Shown here: positions 34,086-44,522 of the stretch, piece by piece
How the letters are laid out: the number at the start of each line of letters is the position of its first letter
Numbering within the stretch: position 1 is the stretch's first letter
DNA from: Hirsutella rhossiliensis
Taxonomy: Eukaryota; Ascomycota; Sordariomycetes; Hypocreales; Ophiocordycipitaceae
Direction of reading: 5' to 3'
DNA length: 64,000 bases
Assembly: GCF_020360975.1 (NCBI RefSeq)
Contig: NW_025408682.1
Span: 1,222,501-1,286,500 of the forward strand
Position numbers and translations under genes: made by a program
Notes under the pieces: generated by a model
Told to the model about the DNA's origin: nothing
Seen by the model: the letters and a program-made list of their open reading frames with translations, nothing else
Databases searched by the model: none

Positions 34086-34697
34086 CTACTTCAATCGCAC
34101 CACCACCTCTAAGCAACTCAACCTCCTCACACGGCTCTCGTCGTCGCCCTCGAGTCCCTCGACGAGCACATCATCCACCGTCCCCACCGTGGCCGTCTTG
34201 ATCTCGACGGCACAGTCGGCCTTCTGCTCGAACCAACTCGCCAGGCTGAGTGTCTTCTGCACCGCCTTGCCGGTACCCATGACCGTGACCGCCGTCGCGC
34301 TGGTCCCGGAGTCGGCGTCGGCGCCGCGACGCCTCAGGGCCTCGACGCGGGAGTGGAGCGAGGCGTTTTTGGGTGCGGCGGCCGTGGCGTTGCGCAGTGA
34401 CTTGTCGAGGTGCTTCTGGACGCGCTTGACGGCGGACATGAATGGCGTCGACGAGGACACGTAGATGACGGGGGTTTTGGACGAGGAAGGGAGCTGGCGG
34501 CGGATGAGGGGCCGTTTCTGGATTTTGGCACCTTTGCAGACCCCGTATGCTGTTAGCGGCCAGACCAGACGGACAGCAACGTTGGCGCATACAGAGCAGA
34601 GCTTACCGTTTGGGATCGGAGGGAGCTTGCTAGCAGCTCTGGTCGCTGCCTTCGCAGAGGCAGACGGGGATGCATCGTTCTCGTCGGCGGCCGTCAT
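34086..34697 (-). CDS. POP7: Ribonuclease P/MRP subunit Pop7 (Rpp20), one 75-bp intron
   Basis: The protein starts MTAADENDASPSAS at 34697. A GTAAGC...GCTAACA...AAG intron lies at 34532-34606; it is exactly 75 bp, so the frame stays open with or without splicing. Spliced, PNG joins AKIQKRPLIRRQLPSS. The family block then follows: TPVIYVSSSTPFMSAVKRVQ, ASLHSRVEALRRRG, VTVMGTGKAVQKTLSLASWF, CAVEIKTATVGTVDD and the C-terminal SRVRRLSCLEVVVRLK, as in fungal Pop7/Rpp20 Alba-fold proteins. Pop7 pairs with Pop6/Rpp25 and binds the P3 region of RNase P and MRP RNA for tRNA and rRNA processing in the nucleus. It is about 178 residues when spliced. The gene is convergent with the DUF3237 gene. Confidence 0.85.
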   Translation of the reverse strand: MTAADENDASPSASAKAATRAASKLPPIPNGKLCSVCANVAVRLVWPLTAYGVCKGAKIQKRPLIRRQLPSSSKTPVIYVSSSTPFMSAVKRVQKHLDKSLRNATAAAPKNASLHSRVEALRRRGADADSGTSATAVTVMGTGKAVQKTLSLASWFEQKADCAVEIKTATVGTVDDVLVEGLEGDDESRVRRLSCLEVVVRLK

Positions 34698-35084
34698 GAT
34701 GACGCTGTCAGAGTGCCCGCACGCTCGCCAAGGGCCCGTTTCTTTCGAGCTTTAAACAAGAATTCGGCCAAGTTTCTTGCTGTCCGTCAATACCAGCCTG
34801 CATACGGAGTAGAGGTCGGCGAAATGGGCATTTTTTGCTTGGGTTGCAGACGAGGAAACGCGTAAAAAGCTACACTCCACCTGCAGGCCCCTCATCTCTA
34901 CAGGCGTTGTTAGGTATGTATCTTTTCTTTCGGGCGGACCCCAAGCGTCACTGGATGAACTAAAGTCCGTGCCCATGTCAACTGTCAAGCATGTTTCCTC
35001 GTGCATTCCCGGTGTCATCCCTCTCCATGGCACCGACTCTCGCCCACACCGCGACAATGATAGGCTTCCACGCGTCTTCACGCA
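34698..35084. other. Divergent intergenic region upstream of POP7
   Basis: About 390 bp separate POP7 (minus) from the gene at 35085 (plus), and probably hold both promoters. No TATA box is obvious. Confidence 0.5.
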
Positions 35085-36121
35085 ATGGAGGCGCCGTCAT
35101 CTCAAAGAACCGACGCAGGAGCCACCTCGAGAGCAACCGCCGGTCTAGAGGCCATGTCCATCCATCAAAGAGCTCGCCGCCACCCTAGATCACGCATTGT
35201 CGTCGAACCTCTGTTTTGGACGAATCTGCAACTTGAGCTGCTGCGGTGCACCTTTAGCGGACCTCACCCTGTGCCTCCAGCGACCATGAAGCTCAATTAT
35301 CCTGGCGATGCTCGACGTCAAGCAAAGTTCCATCGCTATTTTGATGGCGGAGATGGCCACCCGGAAGCTGCTGTCCGGGTTCTCATGGGCGGATCCGAGG
35401 TTCCATTGCAGTGGTTGTAAGTTGCCCAACGCTCTGCCTTTTCTTCGTCTCTATCTGACCTTGCCCTGGACAGTCCCAATCTGTATTTTTGCCTCGGTGG
35501 CTATCGCAGCATCTTGCTACCCTGTTCGTACTTTTGCCTGCGGGACGAGTGTGAGGGCGACAATGTCGGGCCGGTGCCTCCAGTCGCTGCGCACATCGAC
35601 CACCGCCATATTGTTCGTATGCGGGAGATGAAGTTGTTTCAACCGTGCAATGGTATTGGATACAACCGACCCGGCGCAAAGTTGGCCAAAATCAAACTAC
35701 GGAAGCTCTCATCCACGCCGCCTTTGCACGAGCCATACTTGGTGGCGGTCCTGATAGCCCTTGCCCAACAACAATGGAGGACTTTGGGGCCAGCAGCGAC
35801 CAAACGGGTGTCTGGCGTAAGCGTAAGTGAATTGCTTGGCTGTTGTTACCCAGCTAAACGTTTGCATAGCCCAAGCTGTTGTATACCTCAGGCGATGGCG
35901 ATTTCATGCATTTGTACTCGACAAACATATCATGTACCCTCATACATATGTTTGATGATCCGGATACTACCCCGCCGGTGCCACAGTCCCTCTCGATCCA
36001 GATCTCGGCTATTCCGCTCAAGCCCTTCGAAACACTGCGTGATCGTGTTATGGCGCTACTTCTTTCAGCAACAAGCCTTGAAGAGGTGGGCAAGTCGGAT
36101 GATTTGGTTGTATATAAATAA
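35085..36121 (+). CDS. Fungal protein of unknown function, three exons
   Basis: Exons 35085-35416, 35474-35822 and 35870-36121 join in frame to 310 codons. Intron 1 is GTAAGT...CAG (57 bp). Intron 2 is GTAAGT...TAG, with a second possible donor 6 bp earlier (GTAAGC) that keeps phase. Recognisable stretches are WFPNLYFCLGGYRSILLPCS, YFCLRDECEGDNVGPV, LFQPCNGIGYNRPGAK, HEPYLVAVLIALAQQQW and LLYTSGDGDFMHLYSTNI. These resemble a widespread family of fungal hypothetical proteins, but I know no function for it. There is no signal peptide and no clear membrane helix. An alternative start at the second Met (35154) would remove 23 residues. Confidence 0.7.
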
Positions 36122-36609
36122 ATTGGTTCTGCGGAGCGCCTGTCCCAACAAACAAGCAGATATGTTGAGACACGCACGTTGGAGCCCGCCTCCACTGTTC
36201 CGAGAAAGCGAAGACTGAAGGGATGTCCATCTACATGTACGGCCAGGCCGCGACACTCGTCGGGTTCTTCGACGACAACATGGGCGGCGAGGGGACGCAA
36301 ACTCGACAATGAGCCGGCTTGGCTCCGGGAAAGACGGTAGAACTGAGTCAGCCGTCTTTCATATAAATATAATATAAATACAGTCCATAAAGGGCAAAAA
36401 GGAGACGCTCTTACAGGCGCGGCGCGGTCAATTCGAAAGACTTGAGGTTGCCGAACAGAGGCACAGATGCCTCTGAGTCTGTGCGGTATCCTTGGCACTA
36501 ACGTTAATCCGCCCCGAGTCGCCAGCCGCCCTCCTATTCGACCATCGTGACTATTAATACTGACCCGCCGACGACGTCTAATTACCAGCTCTTTCGTTCA
36601 AGGTCGAGA
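36122..36609. other. Intergenic region
   Basis: 3' flank of the preceding gene and promoter of the F-box gene. Minus-strand ORF 35854-36498 is antisense to exon 3 and shows no domain. Nothing else was recognised. Confidence 0.45.
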
Positions 36610-37648
36610 ATGGCTGCCCTTGCGCCTCGCGGGTACCGTTCCGCCAGCGAATACCATTTTCTCCAAGAGCAGAGCGACGCCATTGTTCGAGTCACGTCCT
36701 ACCATCGCAAGGACTACTGCCTCTCCCTGATGGTTCTCGCCCCGCCAACACGCGGGCATTCATCCCTCGATAGCCACACCCTTCCGGCGGGCTTGTAAGA
36801 CGGGACTCGGTGCCCTTGACCGGCTACCCCTAGAACTCTTGCATGACGTCTTGCTACGTCTGGACATGCAATCTCTATTTAGCTTTCGACAAACAAACGT
36901 CTGTTCGAGACAGACGGTAGATTCTACCAGGCAATATCGGATGGTGGTCTTGCATGGACTAAACCTCTTCTGCGCCTTGTTACGAACACGACTCGCTATT
37001 GATGTTTCACTCTCCGACTTTTACCGTGCACTATGCACCAAGGAGTGCACCCTTTGCGGCCAATTCGGCGGATTCATGTCCCTCTTGACTTGGTGTCGAT
37101 GTTGTTTTGTGTGCCTCCACCAGTCTCCGGAAATCCAAGTGCAGACTCTTGCCGCTTTCAGGAAGCAGTTCCGCTTAAAAAAGGCGCAGCTGCGCCAACT
37201 GAGGACGCTCAAAACTTTGCCTGGAACATATACCCTGGAGGAGTCTATTTACAAATCCCGCATTGCCGTCGTTTCTCTTCATCAGGCCCTCTCGATTACC
37301 GGACAGCAACCGCAGGCACAGCCGGCCAACTGGGGACAAAATCGGAAGTTAAACTCTATGGGCTCGTGCGCACTTCCTTATTATGAGGGACAAATAGGCA
37401 AAGTCGAACACGGAGTCTCGTGTGCCGGATGTCAATTAGCTCTCGAAAAGGACATCATCGGTTCTAGGGGCGAGAGATGGGCATTCGAGGCTCGCAATAA
37501 GGTATATGCGCAAGATGGCTTTTTAGAGCACTTTCGATGGTGTGAACAGGCACAATTCCTGTGGAAATCGAGCGGCGAAGGGAACCACCGGCCTGCCGAG
37601 TTACCAGCGCTTGCTCGGAGAAGAGGCTGCTTTAGCAAAAGAGAATGA
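36610..37648 (+). CDS. F-box protein with Cys-rich centre (N-terminus possibly frameshifted)
   Basis: The main frame, open from about 36732, gives LGALDRLPLELLHDVLLRLD, an F-box start. MQSLFSFRQTNVCSRQTVDS follows, then a Cys-rich segment CTKECTLCGQFGGF with CRCCFVCL, and near the end SCAGCQLALEKDIIGSRGE and HFRWCEQAQFLW. This is a familiar layout for Hypocreales F-box proteins of about 320-350 residues. F-box proteins hold substrates for SCF ubiquitin ligases through Skp1. The main frame has no ATG before the F-box. The likely N-terminus (MAALAPRGYRSASEYHFLQE, 36610) sits in a neighbouring frame ending at 36798, so either a splice or a one-base indel near 36732-36800 joins them. The stop is at 37646-37648. 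Confidence 0.72.
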
Positions 37649-37781
37649 AGATGATAGTATTGTGGCATGGTGTCGACAAAGCGTTCAAGTACAGAGCACT
37701 TAGAAAGCCGACAGATTTCCAACGTACCACATACCACTGTCTGAATACCGAAATACAACCCCACGGTTCACGAGCCATGAC

Positions 37782-37994
37782 TTACTCTTCCACTATTCCT
37801 CTATCGAGGCTTGTGTATTTCACTGGCGCGTCCGGCTTGACCAAGTGCCTCGAACAGTAGTTATCTGAATTCTTGCCCAATACCTTGGTTACCCGATTGC
37901 ATTTGGCGTTGGTTCCAGGGCGCCCCCTGCACTGGATGAACTCCATCTCCCTTTTGCAGTCACACGTATATTTGGTATACCTTGACGTACACAT
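37782..37994 (-). CDS. Small Cys-rich protein, 70 residues
   Basis: A single-exon ORF MCTSRYTKYTCDCKREMEFI...QC...KC...NYC.RHLVKPDAP with seven cysteines in spaced pairs. The spacing looks like a compact metal-binding or disulfide fold, and short fungal hypothetical proteins share the MCT..YTKY.C.CKREMEF.QC pattern. There is no signal peptide, so an intracellular zinc-binding role is more likely than secretion; this is inference. It is convergent with the F-box gene. Confidence 0.55.
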   Translation of the reverse strand: MCTSRYTKYTCDCKREMEFIQCRGRPGTNAKCNRVTKVLGKNSDNYCSRHLVKPDAPVKYTSLDRGIVEE

Positions 37995-38680
37995 TCCTTG
38001 CCGAACAAGATGTCGCAGGTTAGGGAGGTCCTAAATATAGGTGACAAAAGCTTACATACGGTTTGAGATGGTCAAATGACGTGAGTACGTTTGACAGCAA
38101 TGAATACAAATGACCAGTGCAGAAAGCAAAGCTGTACTTGCGATATCGAGACCCCTGGGAGGGCTGGTTTTGGATCTTGATTCTCGCCGACGCGCCAAAG
38201 GGGAGACTGAGTGCTTGAATATTTTACTATATTACGGAGCTGCTTGACAAATATATGGGGCTGGCTGCGAAACAAACACTGAAACGTGACCGTTTGTTAA
38301 AGCCGCGCGCTTAGCGAGCGGTGGCATGCGGAAGTGGCCAGAATCCCTAAATAGCAACCAAAGGTCCTGCACCGGGCGGGACGAATGGCATGGCGGGTCT
38401 CGGCTGACCTGTTTGGCAGCTGTTCGTTGGTCAATTTGATTGCCAGCGAGGCGGACCAACAGCGTTGCATAAGGCAATGAACGATCGTTCTTTGAGCCAA
38501 AAGAGGTGCCTAAAAGGAGACCTGCCTTTCTTTCGAATACCCACCCTCTCAGCAAAAAGAACAAGAAAACATCAGAGAAAGAAGGAGCGGCAAACTCTGC
38601 CTCGAGAACAAATGTACGAATCTCTTATGGGTTTCCTTCCTCCTCAGAAACACCTGCTCACGGTCTTCCTGTAGTGGGCC
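37995..38680. other. Intergenic region
   Basis: It lies between the divergent Cys-rich microprotein and the kinase-like gene. Overlapping ORFs (38232-38564 minus, 38506-38748 plus) have no recognisable features. An A/G-rich stretch (38550-38600) may belong to the leader of the next gene. Confidence 0.45.
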
Positions 38681-39499
38681 ATGTCTGGACATCGTACTAC
38701 AGACCCGGCGATGCAGCCCATCGTCCTGTCTATGGAAGTAGACGATGAAGATTCCTGTGAAAGCGAATATCGACTGCGAATCGGAAACCAAGTAAAGTAT
38801 CTTGTCATAGCGCCTAAGACCTTTGACAGAGACACGCTTTCGTTCCCTCTCGGATCCCTACCCCGTCTTCCTTGCAACGAGGAATGGACCGTGGCTCACA
38901 TCTCACGAGACACACCCAGCGGCGACTTGAAAACTTGCATCTCCAACCGAACATTGGCTGGCGTGAAGAGTCAGTGGCATCAGACCAGGGTGGACTGCCT
39001 AGAGCTAGACAAGACCAAGCAGCTCACGGCAATGGCTTTCGAAGCCGTCTCACATTCTATCCTCCCATCGTCATCCACCGTCATCGCCAAGATAGCCCGG
39101 TTTGAATGGAAGATGCCTCGTATCGAGCAGGAAACGAGAGCATATCAGCTGCTTGAGGGTTCCGGATTGGCCCCGCGTTTCCTCGCCCATGTCCACGAGT
39201 GTGGACGCGTCATAGGCTTTCTATTGGAGAAGATTCAAGGACGTTCTGCTTCTTTGCACGATCTGACCGCCTGCGAAGCGGCTCTAGGGGAACTTCACAA
39301 GCGAGACTTTCTGCATGGGGATGTGAACCGATACAACTTTCTCGTCACGGAGGATGGGGTCAAACTACTCGACTTTGAAAACTTTGTGGAAAATGCTAGC
39401 CCGGAGCCGATGAACAAGGAATTGAAGAGCTTGCGTGACGAATTGCTTGGCGAGTCAGGACGCGGCGGAGGATTCATTTTCCATGACGATGGCAACTGA
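38681..39499 (+). CDS. Protein kinase-like fold protein (fungal family often labelled alpha-galactosidase A)
   Basis: 272 residues, single exon. The N-terminal 115 residues carry a variable domain. From VIAKIARFEWKMPRIEQETR (Lys of the ATP site, and a helix-C Glu) the protein reads as a minimal kinase lobe. A catalytic loop HGDVNRYNFLV follows near residue 207, and a metal-binding DFE (LLDFENF) near residue 225, as in aminoglycoside-phosphotransferase/RIO-like kinases rather than DFG kinases. The C-terminus ELKSLRDELLGESGRGG is a hallmark of this fungal family. Substrate unknown; databases often carry a misleading galactosidase label for it. The start could instead be the second Met (38711). 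Confidence 0.72.
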   Translation: MSGHRTTDPAMQPIVLSMEVDDEDSCESEYRLRIGNQVKYLVIAPKTFDRDTLSFPLGSLPRLPCNEEWTVAHISRDTPSGDLKTCISNRTLAGVKSQWHQTRVDCLELDKTKQLTAMAFEAVSHSILPSSSTVIAKIARFEWKMPRIEQETRAYQLLEGSGLAPRFLAHVHECGRVIGFLLEKIQGRSASLHDLTACEAALGELHKRDFLHGDVNRYNFLVTEDGVKLLDFENFVENASPEPMNKELKSLRDELLGESGRGGGFIFHDDGN

Positions 39500-40242
39500 T
39501 ATTGAAGCTCGAGACGGATCCTGTTAATTTAAAGACGGTGCGCGTAAATTGGTGCAGGCAGATGACGAGACAAGTTTTGTCTCACTCCCCCGTCTTCTCT
39601 CTCCCGTCCGGCCTGGCGTGTTGATTTTCGAAACGCGTAGGCGGCTTATGTAGCCACGCTCCAGCAAGCTTGGCTGTCGGCACGACGCCGTCTTACACAA
39701 AATTCAGCAGGCACAATCTCCTATTTGTCGATAGTATATCAGCTGTTATGGCTGCCGTGGATCATGACATTGACGAATAGTATTTTCCTGCACAGTTTGG
39801 AGCTTGCTGGATCAAGACGCGCTGCGCAATACGTTCTATTGCTACAACCAGCCGACTATTGCAATTACATGGCTCGGCGGCAACTTTGCCAAGAGTGAAG
39901 ACAACCATGCACTTCTCCCCGAAGAAACATACACCGGAGAGGGTTTTCAACCGCTCTATGCGTCAGAAACGCTGTGCCGTACCATCCGCGATCCAACTCA
40001 GGCTCTGAAAACACTGCCTCACCTGCCTCTCCGCCAGCGAAGCCTTCGGCTTCTTACAAAAGCGATGGGTCTCTCGAATCTGTGGCAAATACACACCCAG
40101 AATGGTGCCCATGCATCATGGAAACCGCGACCATGCAGATAGATGTCTTCACTGAGGTACGTGAAGCTGGAATCACCTAAGTCCTTGGAACAACTGCCCC
40201 TTGGCTATCCCATCTTGGCATCAACGCAAACAAGAATGAACG
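39500..40242. other. Intergenic region
   Basis: One plus-strand ORF, 39804-40142 (112 codons, MLDQDALRNTFYCYNQPTIA...), is open but matches nothing I know and lacks a clear promoter. I do not call it a gene. Confidence 0.4.
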
Positions 40243-41934
40243 TCAAACAAGCAACTCCGTCAGACGATCCGCTGATTCTTTACCCACCCACTTGATGATA
40301 TGTCGATTGCTGCTCTCTTCCATCTCGCGCACCACAAGGGATTCCATCGTCTTCTTCTGGGGCTCGGAAAGAAGCCCGAGCCTGAACTGGTAGCCCTGAT
40401 TCTCATTCGGCCCGAAGTATCTTTCGTCCAGGTACTTCCGCTAGATCAAACCAAGGCCCAGCTCTTCCTGGCCGCGTAGTTGAGCATCCAAGTCCGCTTC
40501 TTCCAGCTCTCCCGTATATGTCGAGAGAGCGGTTGTTCCGTTTTCCCACTGCCGGTCAACGACACGTCGCTGACACCTTTGGTTAGGTTTGCGGTCGCGA
40601 TCTTCCCCTCCTCGGCTTCCAACACGCGTAGAATGGTCTGAAACCGAGGCTCGTAGGCTTCCATCCATGCGCAGTACCCACCAGTCCAACATTCGGGTTC
40701 TTCCAGGAGCAGTCACCAAGGAGGGTCAAAGCTGAACTGCGCGGGGCGCAGCGTACGCAAACTGCCAGTCTATAACGCCAACGACCCGTAGTCCCTTATC
40801 GAGGACATCTACCGGCCCGAAGTCTTCGGAGAACAACCGGAATTCGCCGTCTGATTTCAACAGGTCTGGCATTAGACGCCTCTTGATATCGAGGTTTCGG
40901 AATAGCTGGCGAGTGATATGTTTATCGCGAGCATCGTCCTTATCTCCCACGGCATCGTTATGTTGGAATGTTAGTTGGGCCATGTGCGTATCGGCGAGAG
41001 CGCTGTACCACTTGTCGGCGGGGGCAAAGGTCTGAGATGGCAGGGTGCTTGGTGGCGCATTTGTGTGCACAGCTATTTCCGTCATATTTACGATCAAAGG
41101 ACGTCCCTTGACAGAAGCAGATTCCTCGTCCACTCCCTCGACGAGTGAGCCAATTCGAGGAAACTTCAGGGTGGATAGCTGCAGTAGGATGTTGGCCATC
41201 TGGGCGTATAAAGGCTCCAGCTTCTCCTCGCCGATTTCGTGGTCCAGAGTGGGCCGCTTGCCAGCCTCGCGTTCTGGGTCAAGCAACACTCTGGACATGT
41301 TCTGGTGGTTCTTGATGAGGTCCATAACGATGAACGGGCCTAGCCCGGTAGGACTTTCAGCTCTAGGCGTATAATGGTAGACGTACGGGAAGGGGATGGT
41401 GGTATTTGCAGCAAGGTATCGCATTGTGGCCACCTCATAGCGAACTTTCTCGTCGGGAAATAAAATGGTGCCTGCTCCAGTCAGTTAGTGGTCTAGAGCA
41501 GCGCTTTACACAGCCTACCATCCACCTTTAATTGGGACCCTCATTATAGCTGATGAGCCATCCGTATACTCAATGCGGTAGATAATATTATGTCCGCCCC
41601 GGATACCGCATACATTAGCTCTGGTTGGCCAACCCTGTATTTCAGGATCGAGATTGCCGACGGCGCGGTATGCCTCCTTGGTGCGAATTAACTTGTCCTA
41701 CTCGTCAGTGGTCTCGAGTTTCTGCCAAACAACGTCGTCTTTATCCATGCAGAGGAATCTTGGCCTAGCAGGCATTATGAGCAGTCTGTACGCATCTCGG
41801 GTGTGGATTAGATTCGGGTGCTGCCTTAATTCCTTAAGCCACAACACCTTCTGCTCAGCAATATTCTTGGCACTAGCTGCCAGCCGGCCCCTACATCTGC
41901 CTGTATTTTGCCGGTAGAGTAAGGGAAGATGCAT
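40243..41934 (-). pseudogene. Aminoglycoside phosphotransferase (APH)-like gene, disrupted
   Basis: Assembled from minus-strand frames: MDKDDVVWQKLETTDE, a TAG, DKLIRTKEAYRAVGNLDPEI, RANVCGIRGGHNIIYRIEYT, an intron of 47 bp at 41472-41518 with a CTAACTGAC branch site, YEVATMRYLAANTTIPFPYV, GLGPFIVMDLIKNH, LTFQHNDAV, VVGVIDWQFAYAAP, FDPPW, a TGA, LLLEEPECW, and YLDERYFGPNENQGYQFRLG to a TGA at 40243. Fungal APH-family genes look like this from end to end. Two tryptophan codons have become stops (near 41698 and 40716), and frame changes occur near 40735 and 40440. It was probably functional in an ancestor. The natural substrate of fungal APH-like proteins is unknown. Confidence 0.72.
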
Positions 41935-43478
41935 GTAAATGACAGCCGAATCCTATAGCTGCTGGAATCAGGCGACGTTAACATGCAGAGTATTAGCACC
42001 CAAGCGCACATCAAGCATACCTGATGGCAGGAGACGAATCCTGGGGTTGCTCTCTGACCGAAGCGCCCCAGCCGAAAATTAGCTCCAAAAGGGCATCTAG
42101 AGCAATAATGTCTGCTGCGTGTTGTTGCTCGCCCTTCAACCGTCTCACGGGGATCCAGGGTCTTCAAAGTTGCACAGCTATGCCACCAACAAAGCTATAA
42201 ATGGGGAGAGCCATCGGGACGCGCGAGGATGGACTCAGAAATACATGGATATCACTTGGTCAATCACATACTGCATGAATGCGGCTTGCAGGAATAGCTG
42301 TGCGTCTGCATAATACACGCGAGATGTAGACTTATTGTGTCAGTTTGCTGCTGTTCATCAAACTAAATCCGATCGACTCCGGAGACAACAATGGCTGTAC
42401 TCTGCTGCATGAGAGAGTTGCATATTGGCCGCAAGGAGAGCCTATATAAAGCCCCTATCGAACTTCTTTCAGCCAGCTGTTGCGCAAACATCTCGTCGTT
42501 AACATCGAACCTTCAAATATTCCAGTCATCCCTTCTCAAACTGCTGCATTAAATCTTGCCATTGCTGCTTCACAATTAGTACAGTGGCCACTCCTGCAAA
42601 TGCCATTCTTTCGTGGCCGCCTAAAGCACTTAGCATAATAAGAACGTAATCCAGGATCGGTTACTATATTGTGATGCAACGAGTAATTCTCCTTACCCTT
42701 TGAAATTGAGAGAGAATACTCTCATCATATCACACCCAAGAAAAATCCTTTCTCGTCCACGTCATAAGTGTTCCAGGGGAGGATGTTATATTTCTCAATT
42801 TTCGTGCAGATTTTGCGTTGTCAGCTGTGAAGGGAAGCCTCGCACATTGGCCTAGAAGCTTAAAATCAGCCGTATACCTAGACGTATCATTGGCACTCTT
42901 TCAGGCGATGTCTGGTTCATTGAACTATGTGCAACCCAGCTCATTACGATAACGTCGAACGAGGTTATACGGCTAGTCCTTTCCGACCTCAGTTTTCGCC
43001 GTATTCTGAGCGAGGTGCTCATCATAGGCAGGGTAGTAGAAGTTCTCCCTACATGACGAAAACTTATGAATATAGGTAACGAGAATATATCCTTCTCGTT
43101 TTGACAGCTGCAGTTTATGTGATCTTTCGAGTGTTGACATCCCCTTTTGACTGCTGTTTGACTTCATGTTGTTGTCGCCATGTAGTCTCGTGAGTCGTCA
43201 CAGTTTAATCACCTTGCATTATCATAATAGTTCCCTGATTCCGATAACTTCAGAAGATGAAATTCTCGTTAATAGGCGCCATAGCTGATAAGTTGTTCCA
43301 GATTGACGTTGAGACAGAATATCTTTCATAATTGCGGCGGACCAGGGGATCCCGTAGATCACCGGAAAATGCCTTAAATCCCTGAGAGCTTAGTTCGATC
43401 TCATGTAGTGCACAATAACTCTACAGTGTTGGGTTGCAGCCGTCGCTGCCTCCCCCTAGTACTCGTACACGCGTCGCG
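41935..43478. other. AT-rich intergenic region with an orphan promoter-like stretch
   Basis: At about 42440 a TATATAAAGCCCC box is followed by a C/A-rich leader (42455-42590) like the 5' UTR of a fungal secreted-protein gene. No credible ORF follows in plus orientation. Minus ORF 42973-43167 (64 codons, MKSNSSQKGMS...) has no recognised feature. Confidence 0.4.
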
Positions 43479-44522
43479 TCAAATCCATGCCCGTTCATAT
43501 TTTAGATCCAACAATCGGAACAGTTTGTCCAGAAGTGACTTTTGAGTCGGCCCAAACATTTCTTTCCCGAAAATAATTAGTATCTCACCTAGCACCTGCT
43601 GGGCAGCCGCTATATCGCCTGAAGCCTTATTCCCTTCAAACTCCACTAATCTATTAGCTAATGCGTCTGAAATCTTCTTTCCCTCGAAATTGCATATCGT
43701 GATCATCTCCCTATATTGCGTAGTATCTGTAATGCCATTTTGAATTTTAAGATTATCCATCGCGCCCAGAATATCTGGAAGGAATTCCCCAAGTATTTTT
43801 TGATGGCTGAAATGGGAGGTAAACGATGGTGATCTGAACTTATCAAGCTGTTCATAAGCGTCGAGTTCGATCTTCTTAAACTCGGCTATAGTAGTGTCCC
43901 TTAACTCATCTCTCGGCATTGTATTAAGACACTCGTGAACATTTCTGGCGAACGTGGCGATCTTCCATAGATGTCGAATACGTTTAAACATTCGCAAATC
44001 AGGCTTGTCTGAATTGGGCTGCATGGAGCGATCCAGGATGAGATTGGCAAGCTGCCTAAACGCGGGGATGATTTTTTCATTCTTCCACGTGCTTCTCCGG
44101 TCTTGCTCAGGGACTCCGACCTGGTCTGATGCCTGAACTTGGCTGTTGGAGGCTGGAGTAGTCAACGCAGGATTAAATTCCGAAATGCAGTGGCAAACGA
44201 AGTCCATCTGGAAAGCCAATGGATTGTGTGTATAGCGGCAGGGTGAGGTAGCACTGAAATAGAAGTCTTGTTCGAGACGACTGCCAATCTTAAATTGCTG
44301 GCGCTTGATGTCTGGGTTCTGGATCTTGGTGGTCTGCCAACGTCCGCAATGTGGTGGTAGGTCTTGCCCGAATCTTTTGTAGAACTCAGCAAAACAAGGC
44401 AGATCCTTGCATGCACTCACGAAATCGGAGTTGCGAGGTGCATCCGGGTCAGGAGTGGCAGCGATAGGTGTATTAAAACCGCTAGAAGCGATAAAAAGAC
44501 CGGCAAGGATAATGCTTTTCAT
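43479..44522 (-). CDS. Predicted secreted protein (effector candidate), 347 residues
   Basis: Single exon. The N-terminus MKSIILAGLFIASSGFNTPI is a typical signal peptide with cleavage likely near residues 20-23 (AAT). The mature part has eight cysteines, six in the first 115 residues (SACKDLPCFAEF, PPHCGRW, SPCRYTH, FVCHC), suggesting a disulfide-bonded head, then a charged helical C-terminal domain. I recognise no family. A TATTTATATC box lies about 90 bp upstream of the ATG. The codon use and flanks are AT-rich. It lies in gene-poor DNA, as many fungal effectors do. The secretory role is inferred from the signal peptide alone. Confidence 0.7.
   Translation of the reverse strand: MKSIILAGLFIASSGFNTPIAATPDPDAPRNSDFVSACKDLPCFAEFYKRFGQDLPPHCGRWQTTKIQNPDIKRQQFKIGSRLEQDFYFSATSPCRYTHNPLAFQMDFVCHCISEFNPALTTPASNSQVQASDQVGVPEQDRRSTWKNEKIIPAFRQLANLILDRSMQPNSDKPDLRMFKRIRHLWKIATFARNVHECLNTMPRDELRDTTIAEFKKIELDAYEQLDKFRSPSFTSHFSHQKILGEFLPDILGAMDNLKIQNGITDTTQYREMITICNFEGKKISDALANRLVEFEGNKASGDIAAAQQVLGEILIIFGKEMFGPTQKSLLDKLFRLLDLKYERAWI

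Noticed and set aside
35854..36498. Minus-strand ORF of 214 codons
   Set aside because: Antisense to the third exon of the gene at 35085-36121 and without domain features.
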